This document shows, piece after piece, positions 49,001 through 61,773 of a stretch of DNA of 64,000 nucleotides. This stretch comes from Orthonyx spaldingii. Taxonomy: Eukaryota > Chordata > Aves > Passeriformes > Orthonychidae. The notes under the pieces were generated by a model that was not told the origin of the DNA, searched no databases, and saw nothing but the letters and a program-made list of their open reading frames with translations. Location: positions 111,394 to 175,393 of the forward strand of contig VZTJ01004018.1 of the NCBI GenBank assembly GCA_013397795.1, given 5' to 3'. Made by a program: the position numbers and the translations under genes. The stretch's first letter is position 1. Each line of letters starts with the position of its first letter.

Positions 49001-50140
49001 AGGCCTGGAAAGTCAGAGTTGCTGAACAGAGAAGAGGCAAAGCTGGCATATGGGGTCACAAACACATGTCCTGGAGCAGGGCTTGTGCTGGAGTCCTGAG
49101 CCCACATGAGGACACTCATCTTGAGCAGGGGGAACAGGAGACTCTTCCTGAGAGGTAGAGAGTGATGGCCAAAAGCCAGAGTGAGTATTTGTTTCATGTG
49201 GTATGATGCTTTCCATGGCAGAGCTCCAGCTGCAAGTCGGACCTCAGAGCACAAGGGCATTTGTGAAATAAAAATTAAGAATAATTTTTTCCATATCCTG
49301 TTCAATGTAGAGATTTCCCAGGAAGACTTCCCTGTGATGTGAGGAAGAAATAAAACAATGCACTGTAGTAGTCCAGGAGGACTCTCCAAAGACGTGTGAA
49401 TGACGCACTGGCATTTGCGTCCAGCCACATTTGTCCTGGTCAATACAGAGCCAGTGGACCACATCCACACACATGTTCACTAGTGTGCACCCGGGTTTAG
49501 ATTCGTGTCCAAGGAAACAGGGTTTGACCTCTAACTGCTCCAAAGGGATTGCTTCATATTCTCCCATGGCTCTTACTCATGATTTTTGTATTTAGTATGG
49601 CCACACACTGAAAAAAGAGCTCTTTCAGTCACATAAATCTTCTCCCTCCCAGTTTCCTCTCTCCTCCTGGGGTATGCTGGGCCACATAGTTGGGTAAACT
49701 ATGTGGAGGGGTTTTCTGTGTTTGCTTTCTTACATTCTCTGAATACAAACCTATGGATTCGTAAAAGGTACTTTTTGAATATGTACACATGCTGCTGACA
49801 CCATTGTTTTGGCCAACAGCACTTTTCCCATGACAACGTTAGGGAGCTCTCCCTCTGTGCAGTCCCACTTGAACTTTGTTCACTACCCTACTTGTCGAAA
49901 GCAGGAATGTTCACTTCTGGGTTGAAAGGAATGAGCTAAGACACAAGCCCGGGTAACTATGTTGATCTGCATGAGGACACACTCTTGTGTATTTTAGGGG
50001 TGGGACAAATACTTCATTGACCTTTACTCTGATATCTGCTTATTCATCTGCATTAGATAAACAGCCAATGGCTATATCTCAGCCTCGGCAAACAGCAAGT
50101 TCTGTCAGCACTGCAGATACCATTTGTTCCTTTATTTTAT

Positions 50141-50170
50141 AGGAAGGAAGGAAAGAAGGCAGGAAGGAAG
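50141..50170. repeat. (GGAA)n imperfect microsatellite
   Basis: A run of AGGAAGGAAGGAAAGAAGGC-type units over 30 bases in intergenic sequence. Confidence 0.9.
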
Positions 50171-53100
50171 ATTACCTTTTTATTACTGGTTTCAGGGATG
50201 CCTCACCTCAAGGCCTGCTTTCCTTTGCCCTGTATGTTTGGAGCTTTTATATCCAGATTTTACCGTATGGCAAAATTCCGCCTTGGACAAATTCTCGAGC
50301 ATGTTGCACATTTAATGAGACTGACAGCAGCCAGCTCTAGGCTTAAACACAGAAATAGCAGATCCTTATCTGAACTCCTATGAACTGGTTGGGTGGAAAA
50401 CATTTTGGTCCGGGTCATAGATGGAGCTTCCAACAAGTTCCAGCTTGGTTTCTATAAGGCTAACTTAGTCCTAGAGTAAAAAGAGAAAGATATCCTTCAA
50501 CTACAGCTTTGGGAATTTTATCTCTGTTGTTACCTCAAATGCTGGTATAGCTAGGCTTTTATAAGTTGCAGAGAGTACAAGGCAAACCTGTCCTATGCAC
50601 ACAGTTTCTCCTATTATCAGTACCAGCCTGGCATGAGAAGGGTGTCTTCTTTTGAATTCCTTAGTTCAGTTAATGTGGTTTATTTCACACTCAGAAGAGC
50701 TGGATGCTAAAACTTAGCATGGGAGAAATTTAATTTCAAGCTTGAACACAAAGTGTGGTATCTGGTTCAAATTTCCAGTTTGCTTTAGCTTGTGCTCAGC
50801 ATCACTGACTAGACTACTGAAAGGACTCTTTCTCTTGGTACTCCCCTTACTTCTACTTAGGATGAATGTGAGACAGAATCCTAAATACAAATGTCTTACA
50901 AATGTTGAGGTAAGTTGACCCTGGCCCCAAAGTTTTCAGAGTTTTTTTCTCTAGGAATAAAAAACTTCCCTTCAACCTACATTTTGGAGAACTTTACACC
51001 CAATTTAGTTTGATCTTTAACCTATTATTCTGCTCTGGTAGGGTTTAATTTCTCTACTGAGTTCCGCACAGTCTTTTTTCCAATCAGTACTTCGTATGGG
51101 TTTTGTGTCCAAGCCAAAGACCACAAACACCTTACGAGGATGTCTTCATGGACTTCAGGGACAGCTTACATTAAGCTATGACATGTGTTTCCATGTGCCT
51201 TCAATCAGGCGTTTTGGCAAAGTTGTGAAGAAATTTGGTTTTCTCTTACTAAAACCAAGAAATCCTGGATTCGATTTGAGTCACTCTTTGCTTCCTTCTT
51301 CCTGTGCTGAAATGTTCAATAACTTATGGATGTCCTCCCAAGCAGCAATAACATTTCATTCAGAAACTTTTGATAACCTGCTGATTGATATACAACCACT
51401 GGGTAAAAAAAGCCACACTTTTCCTGGACTCACTCCAACAGCTTTGATCTAGAAATTTAAGAAATTTGCAAATGTTTTGTAATAGGAAAGAAAAATACAT
51501 TTTACAGGATGTTTAGGAAATATTGCCCAAAATGAACTGTTACACACTAAGGTGGAGAGGGTATATTAAATAGTAAATACACAGCAAAGCTGAATTATTA
51601 ATGGAGAAAGGTAAGCCTGCTTACCTTTGGATACAGAAATGTGAATGGACCTAAGGTTTTTAAATTAAAAAAGTTGTATGATTTCAGTCCTCTCCCTGTG
51701 GTGTGATAACATTAACGTCATATCTTGATCTCTTTTGGAAATGCCCTACCTTTCTTTCCTTGTCCTTCTTGCACAGCATATTGTTGTAGTATTGCTGCTG
51801 CCAACTTCTCATTCTGGTGGTGTTTGCTGCTTCTCCCAAACTTAAGGTGATCAGACTTGCAATTGATCAGGTAAATATAGAGCACTCCTGCCTGGCATGC
51901 AGCAGCAAGGACCAGTGGCTGGTGGGTATGGATTTTCAATACCAGTGGAGGCTGCACAGGTTTATTTTCACAGTCCAGTTTGAAATCCCTTGGTTCCTTG
52001 AGATGCTGGATGCAGTTCTGAACATTTTCCCATCACAAGGTGTGTCTGTGCTTGTTGTTTGCTTGTGTGTACATAGCCTACATAGCACCAGGACTCTCCT
52101 TGAAGGGGGGATTGTCACTCTTCTCTTGTCTTTGAAAATAGGATGGCACCATGATGAGTTGATAGAGAAGTTATGGTCTGATGAGAGCTTTTTCAATCTC
52201 AAAACTGGTACACAGACTACTTGAACTCATCTATATGTATTGTTCTTCCCCCTCTGCCATGGCTTCTATTTTCTCTTCTTTGAGACAATCCAAACAAACA
52301 ATTTCATTCCCTCTCCTCCCACTTCAGCTTGCACAGTAACAGTTCTCTGGACCTATTTGCTGGCTTTGCTTCCTTCCTATCCTTATCTCCTTCCTCTCCT
52401 CCCAGCTCAGTTTCTGGCTTAATTAATACAGCTACTACCAGATGTTTCCACTGTGCAAAAGGAACTTCTGCACACCTGCATGGGAGGCCTGTCTCGTTGC
52501 AGCAGGGAAACCTGTTTGTCCAGGCAAAGGTATTAACTACACCTACATAAGTATGCAGCCATATGATTTCAAACATGGGTATCTGCAAGCCACCATTCTG
52601 GAAGTTAGGTTTTCATTCTGGTTCTGCTTTTTCTGACAATTTACTGTCAAAAAGACAGCAGAGAATGATCATGTAAGACAAGTTTATTTCTTGCAGGAAT
52701 TCCTGCACAGAGAGCACAAACAATCCTTGCATGGAGGGAAGGGCAGTTGCATTCTATTCCACCTGGAAATTCCACATCTAGCAGGATAATCCGGATTTCT
52801 GGGTACTGGATGAACAGAATGGCCCAAAGCAGCTACAGCATGTCAGGATCTGTCCAATAATAGAGGCTGAATGTCAAGAAGAATTAACCATTTAGGTAGA
52901 TAATGAAAACTGTTGTATTTGATAGGGTAATGGGAGATACAAACCACTGTGTCACATGACCTAAGGCAGCTACTAACAGATTAGAGTTTGGAAAACACTT
53001 TCCTCATGGCCAGATGGGCATATCATTCTTTGGTTTTCCATGGAAAAATTTCTTGTGTCTAGTTCTAAAACATTTGCTACTGCAGTATGTGGTTCCCTGA

Positions 53101-53580
53101 TGTTTTAACTGGCATGACACTGGGCTGTGACAGGCTCCCACCTTCAACCACACTTACTGCTCCATTCAGGAGTCTCCATCAGTCTGAGAATGAGGGAGTT
53201 CCATCCATGGAGACCCTCTGAAAAGTGTGTGGTGACTGGAAAATGCAGCTTTCCTGAAGATGAGGTTGTCCAACACTTGTTCTGGGAGTTGTGTAATTAT
53301 CTCCCTAATTTAAGGCTGATTTTAAACACTTCTCTATTCAGCATTAAGATGCTACTTTCTCCTTAATGCCCACCTTCAGGCTGTTGACAAAACTTCCAAA
53401 GCTGTTTATGTTCACTTTTAGTCTGGGTTTGTTGCCTAGCTGGGGCTGCTAGGTCTGGGACAGGGCCTTAGGTTGTTTTCTTAAAATTTCATCCTAAACT
53501 GCTGTCTTTTCTGAGTGCTATGCAGTTCCCCAGAGCCATCTCATGGCTCCTGCAGGTTTTATTTACCGACACTTAGCCCA

Positions 53581-53620
53581 TTTCTCTTTGGATGGATTTC
53601 TCTTTGGATGGATTTCTCTG
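53581..53620. repeat. 16-bp tandem repeat, 2.5 copies
   Basis: TTTCTCTTTGGATGGA occurs twice in tandem, at 53581 and 53597, followed by a third partial TTTCTCTG. Confidence 0.95.
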
Positions 53621-56600
53621 TTCCTGTTTCCCACAAGCCACTTACTGCTTACATAAAACCGGCTGGCACTTGGGCATGGCTGCAGTCCCCAGGGCAGGGA
53701 AAGAGCCAGCCAGCAACGGGAGTCATCCCCACCGACTGCTCACAGAAGCCAGAGGAACACTTCAAGGCTCAGTGCCCATCACGTTTGGAGGCTCTGCACA
53801 TGCTGGGCTGTCTCAGAGAGCCTGAGGAGTGGACCAAGCAGGTGACTACTCAAGGTGAAGAGAGAATTATACCTCCTAAAGTGAGCATAAAATGACGTTG
53901 CCCCTAGTGTTAAGAACATAAAGTTAATTTTCAATTAAAAAATGACAACAATAATGTGGACAACAGTGCCTCTGGGAGTGAGGCTGCTTTGCCATATGCT
54001 GCCAGACAAACAGCAGAGGAAAAGGCACTGGGAAGCTGGCCTAGGTTGTACGTTCTTGCTAAACTGACGTGAGGTGGCAGTATTTCAAAATTCAACTGCA
54101 GCACTAGCACTGCTCAAGCGCTCCACTTGTACCCTCATACTGGGTAGGGATCGTCAGTAACAATTTTCTGTAAAGGGTCATCTGCCTTCTGGTTTTCCTT
54201 AGGATTTATTTAATAAGCCTCTTTGTAGGGATAGTTTCTAAAAATGTCAGGAGCTGATTTTGAGTCTCCCTTTAAATGCTACTGGTTTTTTTGGAAGTAA
54301 GATACTGGCATGTAAATATATTTGCAATAATTTCAGGTGTAAGTTTATGGCAGTCTAGTAATGTAAGATATTTTAATATGAGAAGGCCTGTGCTGTTTGT
54401 TCTCATGTGAAATTTAGAGGAACTTATGCTAAGATAAATAAAGCCACTCTTACAGCGTTGCGATTGCACAGTTGGAAGGCTCCAGTACAATAAAACATAG
54501 ATATAATCAGCAACTTGTCTTATGATGACAATTTTCTTGTATCTGCACACTACTGGATTCTCAGGGAGATGCTGTAACACATTTGTCTTGAGCATCACCC
54601 TCAGTGCTCTGTGAGATAGCACTGTATGGGGCATCACAGTGGGGAATGCATCAGACCTCTCTGGTACAAAGGGCCAATGGCTCTTGGTGGTCCCTTGGGG
54701 GCAGGCTGGCTTGTAGGGTGATTTTCAGGATGGCTCGTAGGATAATTTATGGGGCAGCCCTTGTAATTGCAAGGCAGCACCTCTGTCGGTCTCCCCCTTT
54801 GTGACTATACAGGAGGGACACCAGGGGTTGGCAGACCATGTCAGCACAGCCTGATGGCAGAACCCTGTAGCAGGAGTCAGGCTGTATCACGGGTACTCTG
54901 AATGTGCAAGCTGTGTTCCCAGCCCCAAGGAGGTGTGAGGCTGGAGGCTACAACATGGACTTCAACTGCTGGAAGTCAAGCCTGTGCTCAGGGTTCAAAA
55001 TTTGTCACCATGTGTTACAGGGTCATGTTAGAGTCCTACATAAGGCATAGCATGAAACGAGTAGGAGCCTTAGGTGCTGAAGGACTGACCCCCACATTGT
55101 GATCCTTCATTTCAAACACCCCAGAATCAGGGAAATTTTCTCAAGTAACTTATTTTAAAGTCAAAATCTCCTGGTGAGAAGGACATATATACTGTATCTT
55201 CAGAAGTTCTTTGCTGGGTAACCTTAACTAAAGGAGGCACAAAAAGTCAGGGTATTATAATATCTCTTCTAAAATGGTCTAGGATTGCAAACTTGGATCA
55301 AATCTTGCTGCCTAAGGAGGCTGTTTGACTTGTAAATCAGTTTCTGTTTACAACTGCTGGTGACAGATCCCACGCTATTAAAGATGATGTCATTTCATAG
55401 TGAAGTGTCTGTTTTTCCCATGGCAAAGATGGAGCTGTCACCCCAGATCAGATTTTTGGCTCATCACATCTTGTTTTCTGCCTCCAGGGATGGACAGTGG
55501 ATAGTGCTGTAAAAAACAGCAGTTCACTTGCTCCTTTAAAATTCATGTATCCAGTGAAACAATGCTACCTATTTGTCTCACCACCTGCACATGCTCAATT
55601 AATGCCCTAACGCATTAAGCTTCACTGCACTTCTAGTGTCTTACATCAAGTCAGATCTTGCTGACAGTACAAAACATACTGAATTTGTATTTATTTCCAT
55701 GGGGCTGTACCACCAAAGATTTAAGTGCCTGATTCCCTACTGGTCTCCAGTGCATATGCAGGGCTCCCCAGGAAACAGCAGCTAGGAGATTTTTATTGGA
55801 AGCCGTTGTAAAAATCATTCCTTGCAAGGTCATGCGGGTTTTCTCATAAGCATGCTGAAGAATGGGTAAAAGTGAGAATAGCCACACAGGGTTTAGTCAA
55901 TGGTTAATGAAACATATTTCATTGACTCAAAGAAAGCATGGTATGAATGCCCTCACACACACACCTGAAGATTGAAAGAGAAAAGGCATTATTTTTCTTC
56001 TTGTCCTTCAGACTTCAGAGACATTACTGTTACATCCACATGAAATCACTGCACTGAGAATCTGGACTCTGGGAGTTCTGCCTCTGTTAAAGTATTTGGA
56101 TCTAACCCAAGTTTTAATACAGGCTCACTGTTGCTCCTCTCTGTATTGAAAACTATTGTTCTAGCTGATTCTAACCATGACTAGTTACTATCCCAGTCAC
56201 AAAGGAACTTGCATCTAGTGCTGTGCATAAAAGACACACAGAACACCTTAGATAATTTTGAAAGAAAGGTCTTAGCCCCAGAAAAAGAGCTGGGTGTTGG
56301 TATTTACAGCAGAGAAAACCAATATGCAAATTAGAGAATAAGCAAATTGGAAAAAGGGAAATGGAAGTGGCATTCCAAGGCAAAATCCTTTCAACAAGAC
56401 AGCAGATATCAACACTCAGTTTTTTGTGGATGTAGTCAGCTGATAAAATTATTCACTGCTGAGAAATGTCATTACTCTGGAAAAGAAATAAAGATTAATG
56501 CTCAGAAATGAGGAAAAGGCTGGAAGTCCCTGGTGACTGAGAAATGAAGAACAGCATCATTTAGGCTTTGCTCGTTGTTGTTGTTAACTCTCCAGGGAGA

Positions 56601-59600
56601 CCCGGGCTGTTGGCTTTGTAAGCTTTATTGGAACTGCATTGGCATTAATCATATGCCTGAAGGCAACATGGCATGTTGTTTGGCAAATGATGCTGTGTGA
56701 TATGATGGGAAGGAAGCACTTTTATTTTTCTTCCCCCTTTAATAATGTTCACCACACATAGACTCGATTCTGATCTCACACTGGTTTTATATAGTGATTT
56801 TGCTGATTTATGCTGTCATGTAACAGAAAGCAAGGCCAAGATGTTAGGGTGGATACATATAAAACCAGTCATCATCACTCATTTGAAGCATTCTGTGCAT
56901 TGCATTTTAATAATACTAATGATTTTTGCTAATTGCAAAACTGAAAAAAACTGTGAAGGAATCAAAATGAAATAAAAATCTTTTTCCTAGATGCCTAAAG
57001 AAGACAAACTTGCTTGTGCCCCAGGAGAACAAGGCTTTATTCATTATTTCCTGTGTTCATGCTCTATGGTATCAGTTTACACCATTGTAAAAGTGGATTT
57101 AGATCCAAGAGGTTTGTTAGAAAAAAGGAGGCAAAATTAAGTGCTCATGTGAATAGTTTGCTTAGAGTTATGGATCCACCCAAAGTGTGACTTAGGATAA
57201 GGATGCCGCTGGTCATTCCCAACAGGCAGTTTGGAGGCAGCCCTTCTGCTGTTCTAGAAAGGGGAATTTGTCCAGGCAAGTGTACGCTGCATTGGGCTCT
57301 TGTCCTTGGTGCCAGAGAGCAGTCCTTGATGTCTTTGTTTACTAATCTGGATATGGACCTGACGACCATAATTTAGAAACACAGCACTATCGAAATGGGA
57401 GTCACAGAGTTTTCTCTCCTGCCACACTCTTGATGTCTTTACAGAATAAACTGGAAAGCCCGTGGATAACAGAGGAAAAGACTGTATTTCAGTTCTGTAG
57501 AAGCAGGATGCTGTGGTACAAGCCCAGAGATAGAGACAGCTTAATTATCTTGAAAATTTTGATTATTCAAGGCTCATTAACGCTAACTGAGTAATATACT
57601 GCTTTGGTTTTTTTCTGGGTGACAGTCATTGGCATCAGCCAGCAGTTCAACAGGCAGTGGCTAAAGGCTAAATGATGTTACTACAATTCCTGCTCCCAAA
57701 CTGTCAAGTCCAACAGCCAGAGTGGGACTCCAATGCTTTTGCCATTGCTGTCTGCCCACCAGCAGCAGATGATGTGTTTTGGCAAACCTCACTCTGCTGA
57801 GGAGGCTAAGGCCTTTGGGACCTGCATGATGTGCAGGCTCCAGAATTTTTCAGGTACTCCTGTATTGTCCTTGAGACAATTCCTTAGTCCTTGAGTGCAG
57901 ACATAGTTCTAACTTACAAGGCAAAATTCTGCTGGTGCTGCAAAGTGAGAGAGCACAGTTCTCTGCTCTTAGGTGTCTAACTACCTTAATCCGTCAGAAA
58001 TAATCACATTTCAAGCAGTGGGGTATGATGCTACCAGGGAAGAATAATCAAATATTCTTGATGATTACCCAGGGAAGCTGTCAGGAACCCTGCCCAAAAG
58101 ACTAGGAGACAGAGCTGGGCCCATTCTCATGGTCTTTGAGGAAAACACAGCCTTCCTTGACATGAAAAACCTAGGTAGAAAACAAGTTTTTTGATGAGAG
58201 TGTGCAGACCAGTGTGTCAAAATTCCCATTTTTTAGTATATCCAAATATCCAGAGCACCAGGGGCCATGGTCACAGGACACCAGAGACTGTTTTGTTGTA
58301 GTAAGCCCACTCCCAGCACACAAAACCATCTCTTCAGAATATGTAGTAGTGCTTTTGTGCTTTTTTCCAGCACCTCTATTCTACACAAAATTAACAGTGC
58401 ATGAAAGTAAGATAATAAATTTGTGAAGTCTGTAGTCCCTCTGGTCCTGCAGTACGACCAAAGAAAACTTTGCTGCTGCACTCAGAGGGATGTCTATATC
58501 ATGTTTTAAAGAACTTTGAAGAAGTTAAAAGGCACATGGTGGTGACATCATTCATGTCCCTCCATCAGATGCTTTGGTTACCAGGAGTTCAATAGTGCAG
58601 GACATTTTTTTAAATGCCAGTCAGAGTGCTAGTGTTCTACACCTGAAAGGAATGAATGTGGGCCCCTTGGCATTTCGTCCTTGTTTGTTGCTCTGCCAGG
58701 CTTGGCACTCCTCTTTCAGCTTTCCCTCTCTTGGAGAGGACCATCCCTGGGCCTGGCTGCCAGTACATCCAGCTGGGAGACAGCCGTGGGAGCAGTACCA
58801 GAACAGCAAGGGGGAGAACCAAGCTGCAGCAGGCCAACTCCAGGCAAACCACAGCAGCTTGGAGGGGAGATGCAGGAGACAAAACCTCAAATTGCACCTA
58901 GATGTTCAATGGGAAAATGGGCTGAAGCAAAACAAAGGTTTGGAGTCATCTTTTCAATAAAATCACATGTTTTTTGCTATTCTGAACCAGAGTGGTTGTG
59001 ATGTGCAGCTTACAGCACCGTCAGTTGCTTCATACAGACAAAAAGGTGTGTGTATATAGCTTCAGTCCTGTCAGATGAAGGTGTTTACTGGATTTTACTT
59101 GATTTGTTTTGTGCATTTTTTTGAGGTTTGTTTGGTTGGGGTTTTTTAGCTTATGGGTCATCTTTTAAAGATTTCTGCCATTAAACATGAGAACTACAAA
59201 CTTCCTCCTTGCAAGAAAGGAAAGCCCTGACTCTGATACATTCACAGGACTTCAATTGAATAGGCTTTAAGTGAAGAGAAAAAAAAAGAGTATTATAAGA
59301 TTCAGAACTAAGTTATGAGCACTGAAGACTTTGAAACTGGTATTCTTCTCTAGCTCAGTAAACAAGAAACCTCTGCTAGTCTCATCCAAATATCATCAAT
59401 AAGTACCTGGGAGTCATGAAGAATACAGCCTGCTCCTGTGAGTCAGGATGTCTGCTAGGCACTTCTCAGGAACACTTACCTTGCAAGCTCTTTCCAAGGA
59501 AGCTATTAGCATTGATCTCCATGTGCACAGTGGCATTGCTTTTTCTCTAATAGAACTTTATTGTTTGACACTTTGCTCACACAGCTGTTCTGCTTACATG

Positions 59601-61756
59601 CATTTGTCCTAACAGCAAGCTGCAGGCACAACAAGGGGGAGCAGCCTTTCCCTTTTTCAGCACTCTCTGTGTATATACTGAATGAAATATAATATTCTTA
59701 ATAAATAAATCACGCAATGCAAGGTATGTGGGGGACAGGAACAATGGAAAAAAAAGGCCTGACTGAGTTTGGCTGGCAAACTTCAGAACATGCCAGCCTA
59801 GTGTCTTTCATCATTGAAGATTCATACAGCTACTTCTCAACCCTTCATACATATGCAGGCTTGTATTTGTGGAGGTTGCAAAGAAAATCCTTTCAAGTGT
59901 AAACAGTGTATAAATTCCTTGCTGTCTAAGAATATCTCTCAGAGGTGCAAGCTGCCTCTGTGCTCACTGCCAGAATAATAGCTCTGAATATTAGCACCTA
60001 CACATGGCCAGAAGTATGGATATCTCTAAAAAATGCATGCTAGCTGTACCTCGCAATTCTGGTTCTGTCACAAAGTGTCACATCTACTGGACCTGAAACA
60101 TCCATAGGCCCTGTCTGAGAGGAAAAAAACACATGAAAAAGAATATATGTACTTTCCTGGCTGTGCATTTGTTTTTCGGAAGTACTGAGCATTCACAGTG
60201 CAGGGATCTTCCCTTCTGGGTACAGCAAACTGAGGGTGCTCAGAAGACTTTTGCTTCCACACAGACAGCAGCCAAACGCAGTATGTGCTGCAGGCCAGGG
60301 AACAGGAAACAGCTGTGCCATGGCATGCTGCCCTGTTAGTGCCACTGTCACTGCCCCAGAACCCCTTTGAGCGAGCTTCAGCAGCAGCAGCAGGTTCTCA
60401 GCACCCCCAGGTGTCCAGGCAGCTTGGTGGGCGGGAGTGGCACTTGCTGGTAAAGTGGTGCCCGGGCATCATTTCAGAACAGGTCTTTCACAGAGACACT
60501 TTTGACATTTTCATGCTGTAGCTTTCACCATGTGCAGCAGTCAAGCCTGAGAGTATGATTTTGGGAGGAGGATCAATATGGTCTAAAAAGCAAGAAAACA
60601 AAACCTTTAGGACAGCTGATTGTTGCTCTGCTGATGTGCAATTTCATCAACCAGTGATTGCAAAATATTGTTCCACATTAAATGTGGATGGCTTGGAGAA
60701 AGTTATGTTCTTATTGCCCCACAGAAACCAATAATAAAATTCCTGATCCTTTTTCTCAGAAAAGACTCTTTTGGGCTAGACCCAAAATTTCATTTGCCTT
60801 TTTGTGTGTCACAAACTCTCCTGCTGCTGGTTGTTGAAAACGAATGTGAGACTGGTGCTCCTAGTGTTTTCTGGTGGGCTCTGCACTGATATCCTAAGTG
60901 TTTCTGTGTCCAGACTTCCCATGCTGTTGTTTCACACTTGTCCACCTGCTCCTGGTGAGTTAAACAATGTTCTTCCTATCAGTCCTCCAAGTGTTTGAGA
61001 TTTATGAAGAAAGAGGAAGCAGCAATGTCCATTATTGTTGTAAGAGTGATATTTTTACATTTGGTGACATTTCTTTCTTTTTGCCGGTATCCCAGAGCCA
61101 AGTCAAACAGCCCCACCTCCTCTTGCCATTCTTGCTGCTCTTCCCAGTTCACCTTGTGGTCATGCATTTCCAGACAGTGCTGTGCTTCAGCTTCATGGGA
61201 CAGTCTCACTCTCAGTCCCTGTTACAGGAGGCAGCTGGGCAGCTTCTCCACCCCAAGTCCAGGTTGTGTGGCCCCTACACTCCCCTTTCTCATGGTGACT
61301 GTGTCCACCTGCAGTGAGACTTCACCCCTGTAGTGAAAGGAACAGCCAGAGGATGTTTGCACCATCATAGCCACCTTTTTCAAAACATGCCTCCCTTATC
61401 ACTCAGCTGGAGAGCACAGGGTCCCTGAATGGGATAATACAGCAAAGCTGACCCGAGAGACCCTTTAATGACTTCTGCTTCTCCTTCTCCACAACATCTG
61501 GGTTCCCAAACCTTTCTGCTATCACAGTGATGGAAGCCAGGCTTCACCAGCCACATGTCAAAGTCTGTGCAGCATAACCTGGGGATTTGCACCCTGGCTT
61601 CCAGTGACTCAGCTGGGTAAATCTGGAACATGCACTTCTGTTGGCACCCCGTAATGAAATGGTTTCACAGCCTCACCAAAATGTGTGTGTTGCACAGAGG
61701 GAAAACTCCCGAATACCCCAAGTCTCCCAGCTTCCTTTACCATCATCTGCTCTCTC

Positions 61757-61773
61757 TTTTTTTTTTTTTTTTT
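61757..61773. repeat. Poly-T run of 17
   Basis: A 17-base T run after a TC stretch. No LINE or pseudogene body adjoins it on either side, so I do not read it as a retrotransposition tail. A similar T17 run is at 2648-2664. Confidence 0.9.

Noticed and set aside
48961..49470. 169-codon ORF on the - strand
   Set aside because: No homology recognised and overlapping ORFs in other frames look equally plausible; chance length.
51817..52224. 135-codon ORF on the + strand with hydrophobic segments
   Set aside because: Hydrophobic runs reflect T-rich DNA; no signal of a known family or exon borders.
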